Below the pieces are notes generated by a model. That model did no database searches. It saw nothing but the letters and a program-made list of their open reading frames with translations, and was not told where the DNA came from. A stretch of 64,000 nucleotides of DNA from Streptomyces sp. CB02959. Its GTDB lineage: Bacteria; Actinomycetota; Actinomycetes; Streptomycetales; Streptomycetaceae. The position numbers and the translations under genes were made by a program. Below are positions 24,723-33,058 of the stretch, piece after piece. Positions within the stretch are counted from its first letter, which is position 1; every line of letters starts with the position of its first letter. The stretch covers positions 41,084 through 105,083 of the forward strand of contig NZ_NNBP01000031.1 of assembly GCF_002803155.1 (NCBI RefSeq), read 5' to 3'.

Positions 24723-27700
24723 AGCAGGCCGAGGGACCGCAGGTCGGTGGCGTATTTGCGGATGAGGTCGGCGGACAGGCGGGGGACGTCCAGGCCGGGA
24801 CCGTGCCCGGTGGCTCGTACGGCGGTGCGGAAGTGCTCGGCAGGGAGGCCCGGACCGGGGACGGGATCCTCGGGCTGTGCCACGGCGTGCAGCAGGGGGA
24901 GCAGCGAGTGCGGGCGCTGTTTCTCCGGCAGGGCGCGGAGGGCGGTGGTGAAGCGGGCGAGCCAGGCGTCGTAGTCGTCGATCCGCCGGATCGGGTGGCC
25001 GGCCTCGATGAGCCAGTCGACGAAGGTGTCCAGTGAGACACCGTCGTCGTGCGGGTTCAGTACGTTGAAGGTCCGGTAGTCCTCGGTCGCCTGGGCGCTC
25101 AGGCAGGTGAGGGCTGCGGCGGTGAAGTCGACCGGCAGGCCGTCGTAGTGGGCGCGGGTGCCGGCGGCACGGTAGAACGAGCGGGGCGCGATGCCGGTTG
25201 CGAGGAGACTGAGCAGCAGGCGGGTGAGGATGTCGGGGACGTTGACCTGGCCCGGGTACCTGCTGTGGGCGAGGAGGATGTTCGACCGGAAGGTGGTGAC
25301 CGGCAGCCCGCACCGGTCGTGTGCCTCCCGGAGCAGGACCTCGCCGGCCCACTTGCTGGTCGCATAGCCGGCTGCGTAGCTCTCGTCGAGGTGCCGCACC
25401 GGGATCGTGTCGCGGATGTCGGCGTTCTCGTCGAGCGCCGTGGCCGGTGCGCCGAGGCCCACGGCGACGGTGGAGAGATAGGTGAGGGGCTTCAGCCGCG
25501 TGGTAAGCGCCAACCTGATCAGCTCGGCGGTGCCGCCGACGTTCGGACCGAACAACTGGTGGTAGGGAAGTACGTGGTTGACCAACGCAGCCGGATGGAC
25601 GATCAGGTCCACGGTGTTGGCCAGCCGGTGCCAGGCATCCTCGTCCAGCCCGAGGTGCGGCTCGCCGATGTCGCCCGCGAGCACTTCCAGCGTCCCGTCG
25701 GCCGCGTCCCGGAAGCGCCGGAGCAGGGCGCCGTCGCCGCCGTTGAAGGCCGCCTCCAGCCGCTGTGCCGCGAGGGCCGTGCTGCCGGCCCGGACGACGC
25801 AGATCAGCTTGCCGCCGGAGAGTGCCAGGCGCTCCAGCCATTCCAGGCACAGGAAGCGGCCGAGGTAGCCGTTGGCCCCGGTGAGGAGGACGGTCCGTAC
25901 GGCACCGTCGGGGCGGGGGAGGGCTGGGGCGGCGGTGAGCGTCGCGGTGTCGAGGAACTTCTCCAGCGAGAGATCGGCGGCGCGGACGGTGGTGGCCTGC
26001 TCGCCGTGTACGGAGGCGAAGGTGGGGCGCCGCGCCCCGGGCCGGCGTGCCGCCTCGATGTATCCGGCCACTCCCGCGAGGTCGTTGGCGGGGCTGATGA
26101 CCACCCCGACCGGTACCTCGACGTGGCAGATCTCCTCCAGGAGCCGGGAGAAGGACAGAGCCGAGAGGGAGTCGCCGCCCAGGTCGGTGAAGCGGGCCGC
26201 GCCGGTCGGGGCGGACGGTCCGGAGTGCGCGCCGCCCAGCAGTGCCTGGGCGGCCCGGATGACCGTTTCCAGCACCGGGCGGTCCGGTCCGGCCTGCCGC
26301 AGGGCGCGCAACTGCCGTGCCCGGCCCTCGTCGAGATCCGCGTACAGCTGCTCCAGGGCTTCGCCGTAGCGCTCCCTGAGTCTGGGGCGCAGCACCTTGT
26401 GACTGTCGGAGAGCAGGCCGTTCTCGGGGCTGAAGGGCTCGGTCTCGATCAGGAAGTCGCGCGGAATCTCATAGGAGTTGAGTCCCGCTTCCCTGGCGGT
26501 CCGCTGGAGGGCCGTGCCGAGCAGCGCCTTGAGTGCTTCGGTGTCCCCGTCGCAATCGGCCAGTGCGTCCGGGGCGGGCACCACCACCGCGAGCAGGAAG
26601 GCGCGTTCACTGTTGCCGTGGACGTAGGTCTGCCGGATCAGAGGGCTGCCGGCGAAGACGGCCTCCAGGCGGGAGACGGCCACGAACTCGCCCTGGGACA
26701 GCTTCAGGGTGTCCTTGGTGCGGTCGACGTGGACCAGCCGGTCGGGGCAGATCTCGGCCATGATGTCGCCGGTACGGTAGTAGCCGTCCTCGTCGAAGAT
26801 CTCGGCGGTGAGTTCGGGGCGCCTGTAGTACCCGGGGATGAGGGTCTCGGACTTCAGCAGGAGTTCCCCACGCGGGTACGGCAGGTCGGTGCGGTAGTAG
26901 CCCAGTTCCGGGACGTCCGCCAGCTTGTAGTCGATCACCGGTGGCCGCTGCACCACCGTGTCCAGCAGCACCCCGCCGGCTTCGGTGGAGCCGTAACCGG
27001 TGTACAGGTGGATGCCGAGGCAGGACTCGACGAAGGCTGCCAGCTCGGGCGACACCGGCGCGGTGCCGACGAACGCCTTGGCCACCCGGCCGCCCAGGAA
27101 GTTCTCCCGCAGATCGGTCCGGACCGCGGCCTCGACATCGCCCGGTTCGCCGGCGCGCCGGTCCAGTTCGCTCTGGTACTGCTGGAAGAGCATTTCGCAG
27201 ACGCGCGGAACCATGGTCAGCTCCGTGGGCCGCACCAGCGCGATGTCCTCGAACAGGGTGGAGAGGTCGCTCCTGGCGGTGAAGTAGCCGATGCCGCCGC
27301 GGACGAGCGAGCCCATCAGCGCGTAGCGGCCGGCGAGATGGCTCTGCGGCATGTAGAGGATGCTGACGGCGGTCACGTCGTTCGCCGCCCCGTAGCTGAA
27401 GCCGTACCACGCGGTGCCGGCCAGCCGCTGGGTGTACATGGCCCCCTTGGGCGCGCCGGTGCTGCCGGAGGTGTAGATGAGCAGCGCGAGCGGATCGTCG
27501 CCCGGCTCGGCGGTGAAGAGGGGAGGCGGCGGCAGGGCCCGGCCGCGGTCGATCGCCTCGGCCAGCGTTTCGACAGCCACGGGGCTTCCGGCGTCGGCCA
27601 GGCGCTGCCGGGCGGTGGCGAGGGCCGCGCGCTCGTCGGCGGCCTCTGGGCGGTGGTCGAACACGATCAGGCGCCGGACGGAGGGAGCCCCGAGGACGGC

Positions 27701-28180
27701 TTCCACGGCGGTGTCCAGCCGATCGACGCTCGCGGCGAGGGCCAGTGGCCCGGCCTCCTCGATGATCGGGGCGAGTTGGGACAGCGGCGCGCTGTACTGT
27801 AGGGGCACCGCCACCACGCCGATGTGCAGACAGGCCAGGTCGAGCGTGGCGTAGTCGGTGCTGGCGAAGCCCAGGGTGCACAGGCGCTCGCCCGCGCCCA
27901 ACGGGTGCTCCGGATCGTGGTACCAGCGGCCGGCGACCGCCCGGACCCGAGCCCACAGCTCGCGGTAGCTGAGGGTGTCGAACCGGGGGAGGAGGCGTCC
28001 GGTCACCGGGTCCCTGGCGCGTTGGCCGAGGGCCGGGAGGTCCCCGTGGCCCTCCATGACTGCGGCCATGACCTCGGCGAGTTGCCGGTCCGGGTCGACG
28101 GCCGCCAGGGCCTGGGCGAGCCCCGTGCCCGGATCGTGCACCGGCGCGGTGTCCACGCTCGCCTCCAGTCGTTCGGCCAT
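24719..28180 (-). CDS. carboxylic acid reductase (A-T-R) of the glutarimide polyketide cluster
   Basis: A 1153-residue enzyme with full CAR architecture. The adenylation domain has YTSGSTGAPKGAMYTQ near residue 233, GYGSTEAGG, YYRTGD and DRTKDTLKLSQGEFVAV. The carrier domain has TDLGGDSLSALSFS (phosphopantetheine Ser near 671). The reductase domain has Rossmann motif TGANGYLGRF near 768 and catalytic YATSK near 939-943. CARs activate a free acid with ATP and reduce it to the aldehyde with NADPH. ATG 28180 has GGAAGG 8 nt upstream. In this cluster it would supply the aldehyde needed for intramolecular aldol closure of the six-membered carbocycle (inference). It needs a phosphopantetheinyl transferase from elsewhere. 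Confidence 0.9.
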   Translation of the reverse strand: MAERLEASVDTAPVHDPGTGLAQALAAVDPDRQLAEVMAAVMEGHGDLPALGQRARDPVTGRLLPRFDTLSYRELWARVRAVAGRWYHDPEHPLGAGERLCTLGFASTDYATLDLACLHIGVVAVPLQYSAPLSQLAPIIEEAGPLALAASVDRLDTAVEAVLGAPSVRRLIVFDHRPEAADERAALATARQRLADAGSPVAVETLAEAIDRGRALPPPPLFTAEPGDDPLALLIYTSGSTGAPKGAMYTQRLAGTAWYGFSYGAANDVTAVSILYMPQSHLAGRYALMGSLVRGGIGYFTARSDLSTLFEDIALVRPTELTMVPRVCEMLFQQYQSELDRRAGEPGDVEAAVRTDLRENFLGGRVAKAFVGTAPVSPELAAFVESCLGIHLYTGYGSTEAGGVLLDTVVQRPPVIDYKLADVPELGYYRTDLPYPRGELLLKSETLIPGYYRRPELTAEIFDEDGYYRTGDIMAEICPDRLVHVDRTKDTLKLSQGEFVAVSRLEAVFAGSPLIRQTYVHGNSERAFLLAVVVPAPDALADCDGDTEALKALLGTALQRTAREAGLNSYEIPRDFLIETEPFSPENGLLSDSHKVLRPRLRERYGEALEQLYADLDEGRARQLRALRQAGPDRPVLETVIRAAQALLGGAHSGPSAPTGAARFTDLGGDSLSALSFSRLLEEICHVEVPVGVVISPANDLAGVAGYIEAARRPGARRPTFASVHGEQATTVRAADLSLEKFLDTATLTAAPALPRPDGAVRTVLLTGANGYLGRFLCLEWLERLALSGGKLICVVRAGSTALAAQRLEAAFNGGDGALLRRFRDAADGTLEVLAGDIGEPHLGLDEDAWHRLANTVDLIVHPAALVNHVLPYHQLFGPNVGGTAELIRLALTTRLKPLTYLSTVAVGLGAPATALDENADIRDTIPVRHLDESYAAGYATSKWAGEVLLREAHDRCGLPVTTFRSNILLAHSRYPGQVNVPDILTRLLLSLLATGIAPRSFYRAAGTRAHYDGLPVDFTAAALTCLSAQATEDYRTFNVLNPHDDGVSLDTFVDWLIEAGHPIRRIDDYDAWLARFTTALRALPEKQRPHSLLPLLHAVAQPEDPVPGPGLPAEHFRTAVRATGHGPGLDVPRLSADLIRKYATDLRSLGLL

Positions 28181-28277
28181 GGTCAGCCCTTCCGTGACGT
28201 CCCGGTGGTGTTGGTACGTTGATGTACGAGCGAGGGGGCGTCGCCGGGCCCCTGGCTGTCGAACTCCCGGATGGTTC

Positions 28278-29474
28278 TCACCAGTTGACTGGCAGTGCGG
28301 CCACGCCGCGGATGAGGCGTTCGGTTCGCCAGCCCAACCGGTCGGCCGGAACGGCGAGCCGCAGACCGGGCAGCCGCTCGATCAGGGTCTCCAGGACGAC
28401 CCGCAACTCCACTCTGGCCAGCTGTGCGCCCAGGCAGTGGTGCACACCGTGCCCGAAGGTGACGTGCGGGACGGTGCCGCGGTGGAAGTCGATCTCGTCG
28501 GGGCGGTCGAACACCTCGGGGTCGCGGTTGGCCAGTCCCAGCTCGGCCACCACCGCGTCGCCGGCGCGCATGGTCTGCCCGCCCAGCTCCACGTCCTCGG
28601 TGGCGATCCGGGTGAAGCCGGCGGTCGCGCTGATCGGGACGTAGCGGGAGAGTTCCTCGACCGCGTCCGGGATCAGTGTGGGATCGGCGGCGAGTTCCCG
28701 CCAGAGGTCGGGGTGGGTCAGCAGGATGTAGACGAAGTTGCCGATCTGGTTGGCGGTGGCCTCCTGGCCGGCGGAGAGCAGGCTGACCCCGAGGCTGACC
28801 AACTCCTCCTCGTCCAGCCGGTCCTCCTCGTCCTGTACGGCGACCAGTTCGCCGAGCAGGTCGTCGGTGGGATCGGTGCGGCGCCGCGCGATCAGTCCGG
28901 AGAGGTAGTCCCCCAGGTCCACCCGGGCCTGCGTGGCCCGGTCCGGGTCGGAGAGCATCAGCAGACCGTCCACCCAGACGTTGAACCGGTCGCGGTCGGC
29001 CGTCGGCACGCCGAGCAGTTCGCAGATCACCGTGATCGGCAGCGGCCAGGTGAGGGCCGTGGTCAGATCGGCCGGCGAGCCGGTGTCGACCATGGCGTCG
29101 ATCAGGCCGTGCACGATCTCCTGGATGCGCGGGCGCAGCTTCTCCACCCGGCGCACGGTGAACGCGTTCGCCACCCGGCGCCGCAGCCGGCTGTGTTCCG
29201 GCGGGTCCATGCTGAGCATGGAGGTGCGCGGCAGGCCGACCGCGACCGTGCGGGGCACGTCGTCGCCCACGGCGGCGGCACGGCTGAAGCGCGGATCGGC
29301 CAGCACGGTCCTGACGTCGGAGTGCCGGGTGACGAGCCAGGCATCGCCCCCGAACGGCAGGGTGACGCGCAGCACCGGGTGCTCGCTGCAGATCTCGACC
29401 AGCTTCGGGTCCAGTTCGAGCCGGTCGGTCCGACCGAAGGGGTACGCCCGCACCCCGTCCCCTGTCGCGGTCAT
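28278..29474 (-). CDS. cytochrome P450, glutarimide cluster tailoring
   Basis: A 398-residue class I P450: haem loop FGHGVHHCLG with ligand Cys347, I-helix SAGQEATANQ, ExxR in EELSRYVPI. ATG 29474 follows AAGGACGG; an in-frame ATG at 29492 is an alternative. It lies between the CAR and SDR genes in the same orientation. Candidate roles are oxidation at the alcohol or carbocycle on the way to actiphenol or cycloheximide, or ring hydroxylation as in streptovitacin-type congeners. The sequence cannot decide between them. Confidence 0.88.
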   Translation of the reverse strand: MTATGDGVRAYPFGRTDRLELDPKLVEICSEHPVLRVTLPFGGDAWLVTRHSDVRTVLADPRFSRAAAVGDDVPRTVAVGLPRTSMLSMDPPEHSRLRRRVANAFTVRRVEKLRPRIQEIVHGLIDAMVDTGSPADLTTALTWPLPITVICELLGVPTADRDRFNVWVDGLLMLSDPDRATQARVDLGDYLSGLIARRRTDPTDDLLGELVAVQDEEDRLDEEELVSLGVSLLSAGQEATANQIGNFVYILLTHPDLWRELAADPTLIPDAVEELSRYVPISATAGFTRIATEDVELGGQTMRAGDAVVAELGLANRDPEVFDRPDEIDFHRGTVPHVTFGHGVHHCLGAQLARVELRVVLETLIERLPGLRLAVPADRLGWRTERLIRGVAALPVNW

Positions 29475-29515
29475 CGTGTCCGTCCTTCCCATGGTGGGGT
29501 GCGATTGCCTACTGG

Positions 29516-30301
29516 TCACAGGGCCGCGGTCCGCCCGCCGTCGACGACGAGGGTGCTGCCGGTGATCCACTGCGCGCGGGGGGAGACCAGGAAACTCACC
29601 GCGTCGGCGACGTCCTGCGACCGGCCGAGGCGCCCGAGCGGAATCTCGTCGGCCCACGACCCCGTACTCTCCGCCGCCTCGCCGAGGTAGTCGACGATCT
29701 GCTCGCGCGCCGCGTCCGCGCCCGGGGTGGCGACGTTTCCCAGCGACAGCGCGACGACCCGGATGCCGTCCGGCGCCAGCTCGGCGGTGAGCCCCTTGCT
29801 GTACGTCTCCAGCGCGGACTTGGCGGCGGCGTAATGGACGATCATCGGGTACGACGAAATGGTGGCGATGGAGGAGACATGGACGATGGTCCCGCCGCCG
29901 CTTTCCCGCATGGCCGGCACGAGCGCAGCATTGAGCCGGACGGCGGCGAGGAAATTGATATCGACGGTGTACTGCCAGTCCTTCTCCAATTCCAGCGCGC
30001 TCTGGAAGGCGCGGCATCCGCCGGCGTTGTTGACGATGATGTCCACCCCGCCCAGTGTCTCCAGCGCGGCCTCCGCGAACTCCCGCACGCCGTCCGCCGT
30101 GCTGAGATCGGCCTTGACGAACGTGGCAGCGGACGGCGTGTGTTCGGTCGTGCTGCGGGCGGAGGTGACGACGGTCGCGCCGGCGTCGAGCAGATTCCGC
30201 ACGATCGCGGCGCCGATACCGCGGCTGCCGCCGCTGACCACGGCGCGCTTGCCCGCCAGCTCCTGCGGAACCGCCGCGGTACGGTGGTCTTGGCTCGCCA
30301 T
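29516..30301 (-). CDS. short-chain dehydrogenase/reductase, glutarimide cluster
   Basis: A 261-residue classical SDR with cofactor motif GGSRGIGAA (one residue variant of TGxxxGIG), VNNAGG, catalytic Ser in HVSSIA and Tyr/Lys in HYAAAK near residues 155-159, and C-terminal WITGSTLVVDGG. ATG 30301 has CAGGAA just upstream; an in-frame ATG at 30343 is not needed. It probably interconverts the side-chain ketone and alcohol (actiphenol ketone to cycloheximide alcohol, or the reverse), by analogy with the product chemistry. Confidence 0.88.
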   Translation of the reverse strand: MASQDHRTAAVPQELAGKRAVVSGGSRGIGAAIVRNLLDAGATVVTSARSTTEHTPSAATFVKADLSTADGVREFAEAALETLGGVDIIVNNAGGCRAFQSALELEKDWQYTVDINFLAAVRLNAALVPAMRESGGGTIVHVSSIATISSYPMIVHYAAAKSALETYSKGLTAELAPDGIRVVALSLGNVATPGADAAREQIVDYLGEAAESTGSWADEIPLGRLGRSQDVADAVSFLVSPRAQWITGSTLVVDGGRTAAL

Positions 30302-30632
30302 GGATTCCTGCCCTTTCCGTCCTCTGCACCCGGTGCACGGCACGCGTCAGCGAGCGGAGTTCTCCGGTGGAAGTGGGAAGTGGAGTTTCGCGGGGACTGA
30401 TTGATCACGGTGCCGCAGAATCACTACGGTCACTCTCTACGATCCCGTTGACCGGGTCAATCAGAATCTTTCGATGCACTGGATCGCCTTGTGCAATGCA
30501 ATGCGAGTCGGTCAATACGCTGCGACCGGTGCGAGGTGTCGCCGCATCGCCGTATCGGCATTGCCGACTGGACGGTGCGATCAGTGCCGTCGATAATCGG
30601 GCGCTCCGGCTACCCGGTAGGAATGAGGAACA
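30302..30632. promoter_or_regulatory. divergent regulatory region between SDR and ene-reductase genes
   Basis: A 331-bp region of unusually low GC between divergent tailoring genes, expected to hold both promoters. It contains the palindrome at 30448-30460 and a second GGTCAAT about 55 bp further on. No reading frame looks like protein. Confidence 0.6.
30448..30460. promoter_or_regulatory. LysR-type box TTGACCGGGTCAA
   Basis: A perfect 13-bp palindrome of the form T-N11-A, the consensus for LysR-type regulator binding, centred in the divergent tailoring promoter region. The cluster's own LysR gene (54216-55154) is the obvious candidate ligand. The pairing is inferred. Confidence 0.5.
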
Positions 30633-31721
30633 ATGGCCAGTCTGGACGAACCGTTTTCCGTGGGCGACCTCAGGGTCCCCAATCGGATCGTGATGGCGCC
30701 GATGACCAGAATGCAGTCGCCCGGCGGCGTACCGGGCGCGGACGTGGCGGAGTACTACGCCCGACGGGCCGCCCACCGGGTCGGGTTGATCATCACCGAG
30801 GGCACCTACATCAACCGCCCCGCCGCAGGCGCGTACGACAACGTGCCCCAGTTCCACGGCGAGCGGCCGCTCGCCGGTTGGGCCCACGTGGTGCGGCGGG
30901 TGCACGAGGCCGGCGGCCGGATCGTTCCGCAGCTGTGGCACACCGGCGTCCTACGGCCCGGCACCGAGCCGCCCGCCGAGGGCCCCTCCGGGCTCGGGCT
31001 GGACGGCACCCCCGCCGGGAAAGCCATGACTCAGCAGGACATCGACGACGCCGTCGCCGCCTTCGCCGAGGGCGCCGCCACCGCCGAGCAACTCGGCTTC
31101 GACGGCGTCGAGTTACACGGCGCGCACGGCTATCTGATCGACGACTTCCTGTGGCACGGCACCAACCGGCGCACCGACCGCTACGGCGGTGACCCGGCCT
31201 CCCGCGCCCGCTTCGCCGCCGAGATCGTCCAGGCCGTCCGCGCGGCCGTCGGTCCCGGCTTCCCGGTCTTCTTCCGGCTCTCCCAGTGGAAGCTCAACGC
31301 CTACGACGCGCGCATCGCGGAGAGCCCGGACGAACTGGCGCAGCTGCTGACCCCGTTGGCCGACGCCGGTGTCGACGTCTTCCATGCCTCCACCCGCCGC
31401 TATTGGCAGCCCGAGTTCGACGGCAGCACCCTCAACCTCGCCGGGTGGGTGCGCAAGCTCAGCGGCAAGGCCGCCGTGACGGTCGGCTCGGTCGGCCTGG
31501 ACAGGCAGTACGGCGAGGGCGAGTTCACCCAGGGCTTCACAAGGCAGGCCGATGTGACCGGCATCGACGAACTGGTGGCCCGCCTGGCGCGCGACGAGTT
31601 CGACCTGGTCGCGGTGGGCAGGACGCTGCTGGCCAACCCGGACTGGGCGGCACTGGCGCTCAACGGCGAACTGGCGCGCACCGTTCCCTACGACCCCGAC
31701 GTGCTCAAGACCCTGGCCTGA
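30633..31721 (+). CDS. NADH:flavin oxidoreductase (Old Yellow Enzyme), glutarimide cluster
   Basis: A 362-residue FMN-dependent ene-reductase TIM barrel. It begins PFSVGDLRVPNRIVMAPMTR and has the substrate-binding pair in HGAHGY (His162, His165) with proton-donor Tyr167, then GGDPASRARF and a C-terminal VAVGRTLLANPDW FMN site. ATG 30633 has GGAATGAGGA upstream. It is the only cluster gene on the plus strand and converges on the PKS across a strong hairpin. Published cycloheximide work invokes reduction of a phenol (actiphenol) to a cyclohexanone, and this enzyme is the natural candidate for that step; direct reduction of a conjugated enone is the simpler alternative. Confidence 0.9.
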   Translation: MASLDEPFSVGDLRVPNRIVMAPMTRMQSPGGVPGADVAEYYARRAAHRVGLIITEGTYINRPAAGAYDNVPQFHGERPLAGWAHVVRRVHEAGGRIVPQLWHTGVLRPGTEPPAEGPSGLGLDGTPAGKAMTQQDIDDAVAAFAEGAATAEQLGFDGVELHGAHGYLIDDFLWHGTNRRTDRYGGDPASRARFAAEIVQAVRAAVGPGFPVFFRLSQWKLNAYDARIAESPDELAQLLTPLADAGVDVFHASTRRYWQPEFDGSTLNLAGWVRKLSGKAAVTVGSVGLDRQYGEGEFTQGFTRQADVTGIDELVARLARDEFDLVAVGRTLLANPDWAALALNGELARTVPYDPDVLKTLA

Positions 31722-31735
31722 CGACGGAAGGCTTC

Positions 31736-31763
31736 GGCGGGTGGGCCCGCGGGCCCACCCGCC
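31736..31763. terminator. bidirectional terminator between ene-reductase and PKS genes
   Basis: A perfect 28-bp palindrome with 14-bp arms (GGCGGGTGGGCCCG and its complement, no loop bases unpaired) lies in the 50-bp gap between the convergent stop codons at 31721 and 31772. Confidence 0.8.
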
Positions 31764-31771
31764 GCGCCGCC

Positions 31772-33058
31772 CTACGAGGCTTCCGTCTCCCGAGGTGCGA
31801 CGCCGTGCCGTGCGACCTCGTGCCGGATGACCTCCTGCCACTCGTCGGCCATGCGCCGGGCCGTGGCCTCGTCGAAGACGTGGGTGTCGTACTTCAGGAA
31901 CAGCTTGTAGCCGTCGCCCTCGCGATAGCACTCCGCCGCCAGCACGTACTCCCCGGCGTAGGGCAGATCGTCGAACCGGCGCAGATCCAACCCGCCGTCC
32001 ACGGACGGTGCGTCGCTGGTGAGCAGTTCGGCGCCCGCGAAGTTCTGGAACAGGAAGTTCGTCAGGATCAGCGGCTCCTTGTCCGCGCCCACCGCCCGGC
32101 TGATCTCCCGCAGTGGATAGGCGCCGTGCTCGATGCCGGCGACCATCGTGCGCTGCACGGAGGCCAGGAGCTCGGAGAAGCCACCGGTGTCCGTGCACCG
32201 CAGGGGCAGGCAGTTGGCGAACTGTCCGACCACGTTCTGGAACCGCTCCTCGTAGCGGGCCACCGTGGTCATGCCCAGGACCAGGTCGTCCTGCCCGGTC
32301 TGCCGGCGCAGGAACCGTACGAACGTCGAGAAGAGGACCGTGGCGACACTGACCCGGTGCTCCCGCGCGGTGTCGGCGAGGGTGGTGGCCAGCGTCGGCG
32401 ACAGCCTCGTGCGGATCACTGCCGCACGGGGCAGCCGCTTGGGGTCGTGGGGACGGTCGTAGGGCAGCGCGAGCGGCGTACGCGGCCCGATCCCGGTCAA
32501 CTCGCCGAGCCAGTAGTCCCGGTGGCGCGCAGCCCGCGGGCCGTCGAGCAGCGCCTCCTCCCAGGCGACGAAGTCGCCGTAGCCGGTGCGGCCGCCCGGC
32601 TCCCCCTCGCCCCGGTAGGCCGCTTTGAGGGTACGGACCAGGACCGCGGTCGAGGTGCCGTCGATCAGGATGTGGTGCGCGGTGAGCAGCAGCAGCCGTC
32701 GCCGTCCGGGGAGGGAGACCAGGTGGGCCCGGACCAGCGGGCCGGTAGCCAGGTCGAACGGGACCTCGACCAGCTCCCGCAGTGCGGCCAGTTGGGCCTC
32801 ACGCGAGGCGGCCGTCAGGGTGACCCGGTCGAACGACGGGGCCCTGGTCGGGTCGATGTCCATGTACGGCACGCCGTTCCGCTCGCCGAAGACCGCGCTC
32901 AGCACGGGGTGGATCTCGGTCTGTGCCCGGACCGCCCGTTCCAGGGCCGGCTCGTCCACCTCGCCGTGCAGCTCGAAGAGCAGCGGAAGGTTGTAGGCAG
33001 CCGACTCCGGCCAGCGTTGCTGGTCTTGATACATCGTCAACTGTCCGCTGGAGAGGTT
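31772..33058 (-). other. PKS C-terminal condensation-type domain
   Basis: Residues about 5986-6413 form a stand-alone condensation domain: active site AHHILIDG (His6113-His6114, Asp6118) and VGQFANCLPLR. No NRPS module follows. It occupies the position of a thioesterase, so it may release or cyclise the chain or hand it to the carboxylic acid reductase (inference). Confidence 0.85.

Noticed and set aside
25049..27802. Forward-strand frame of 917 codons opposite the carboxylic acid reductase
   Set aside because: Antisense shadow; the reverse strand has complete adenylation, carrier and reductase motifs.
31772..33058. Reading the C-terminal condensation domain as evidence of a hybrid PKS-NRPS assembly line
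   Set aside because: No adenylation or peptidyl carrier domain follows in this gene or nearby, so it is treated as a release or cyclisation domain.
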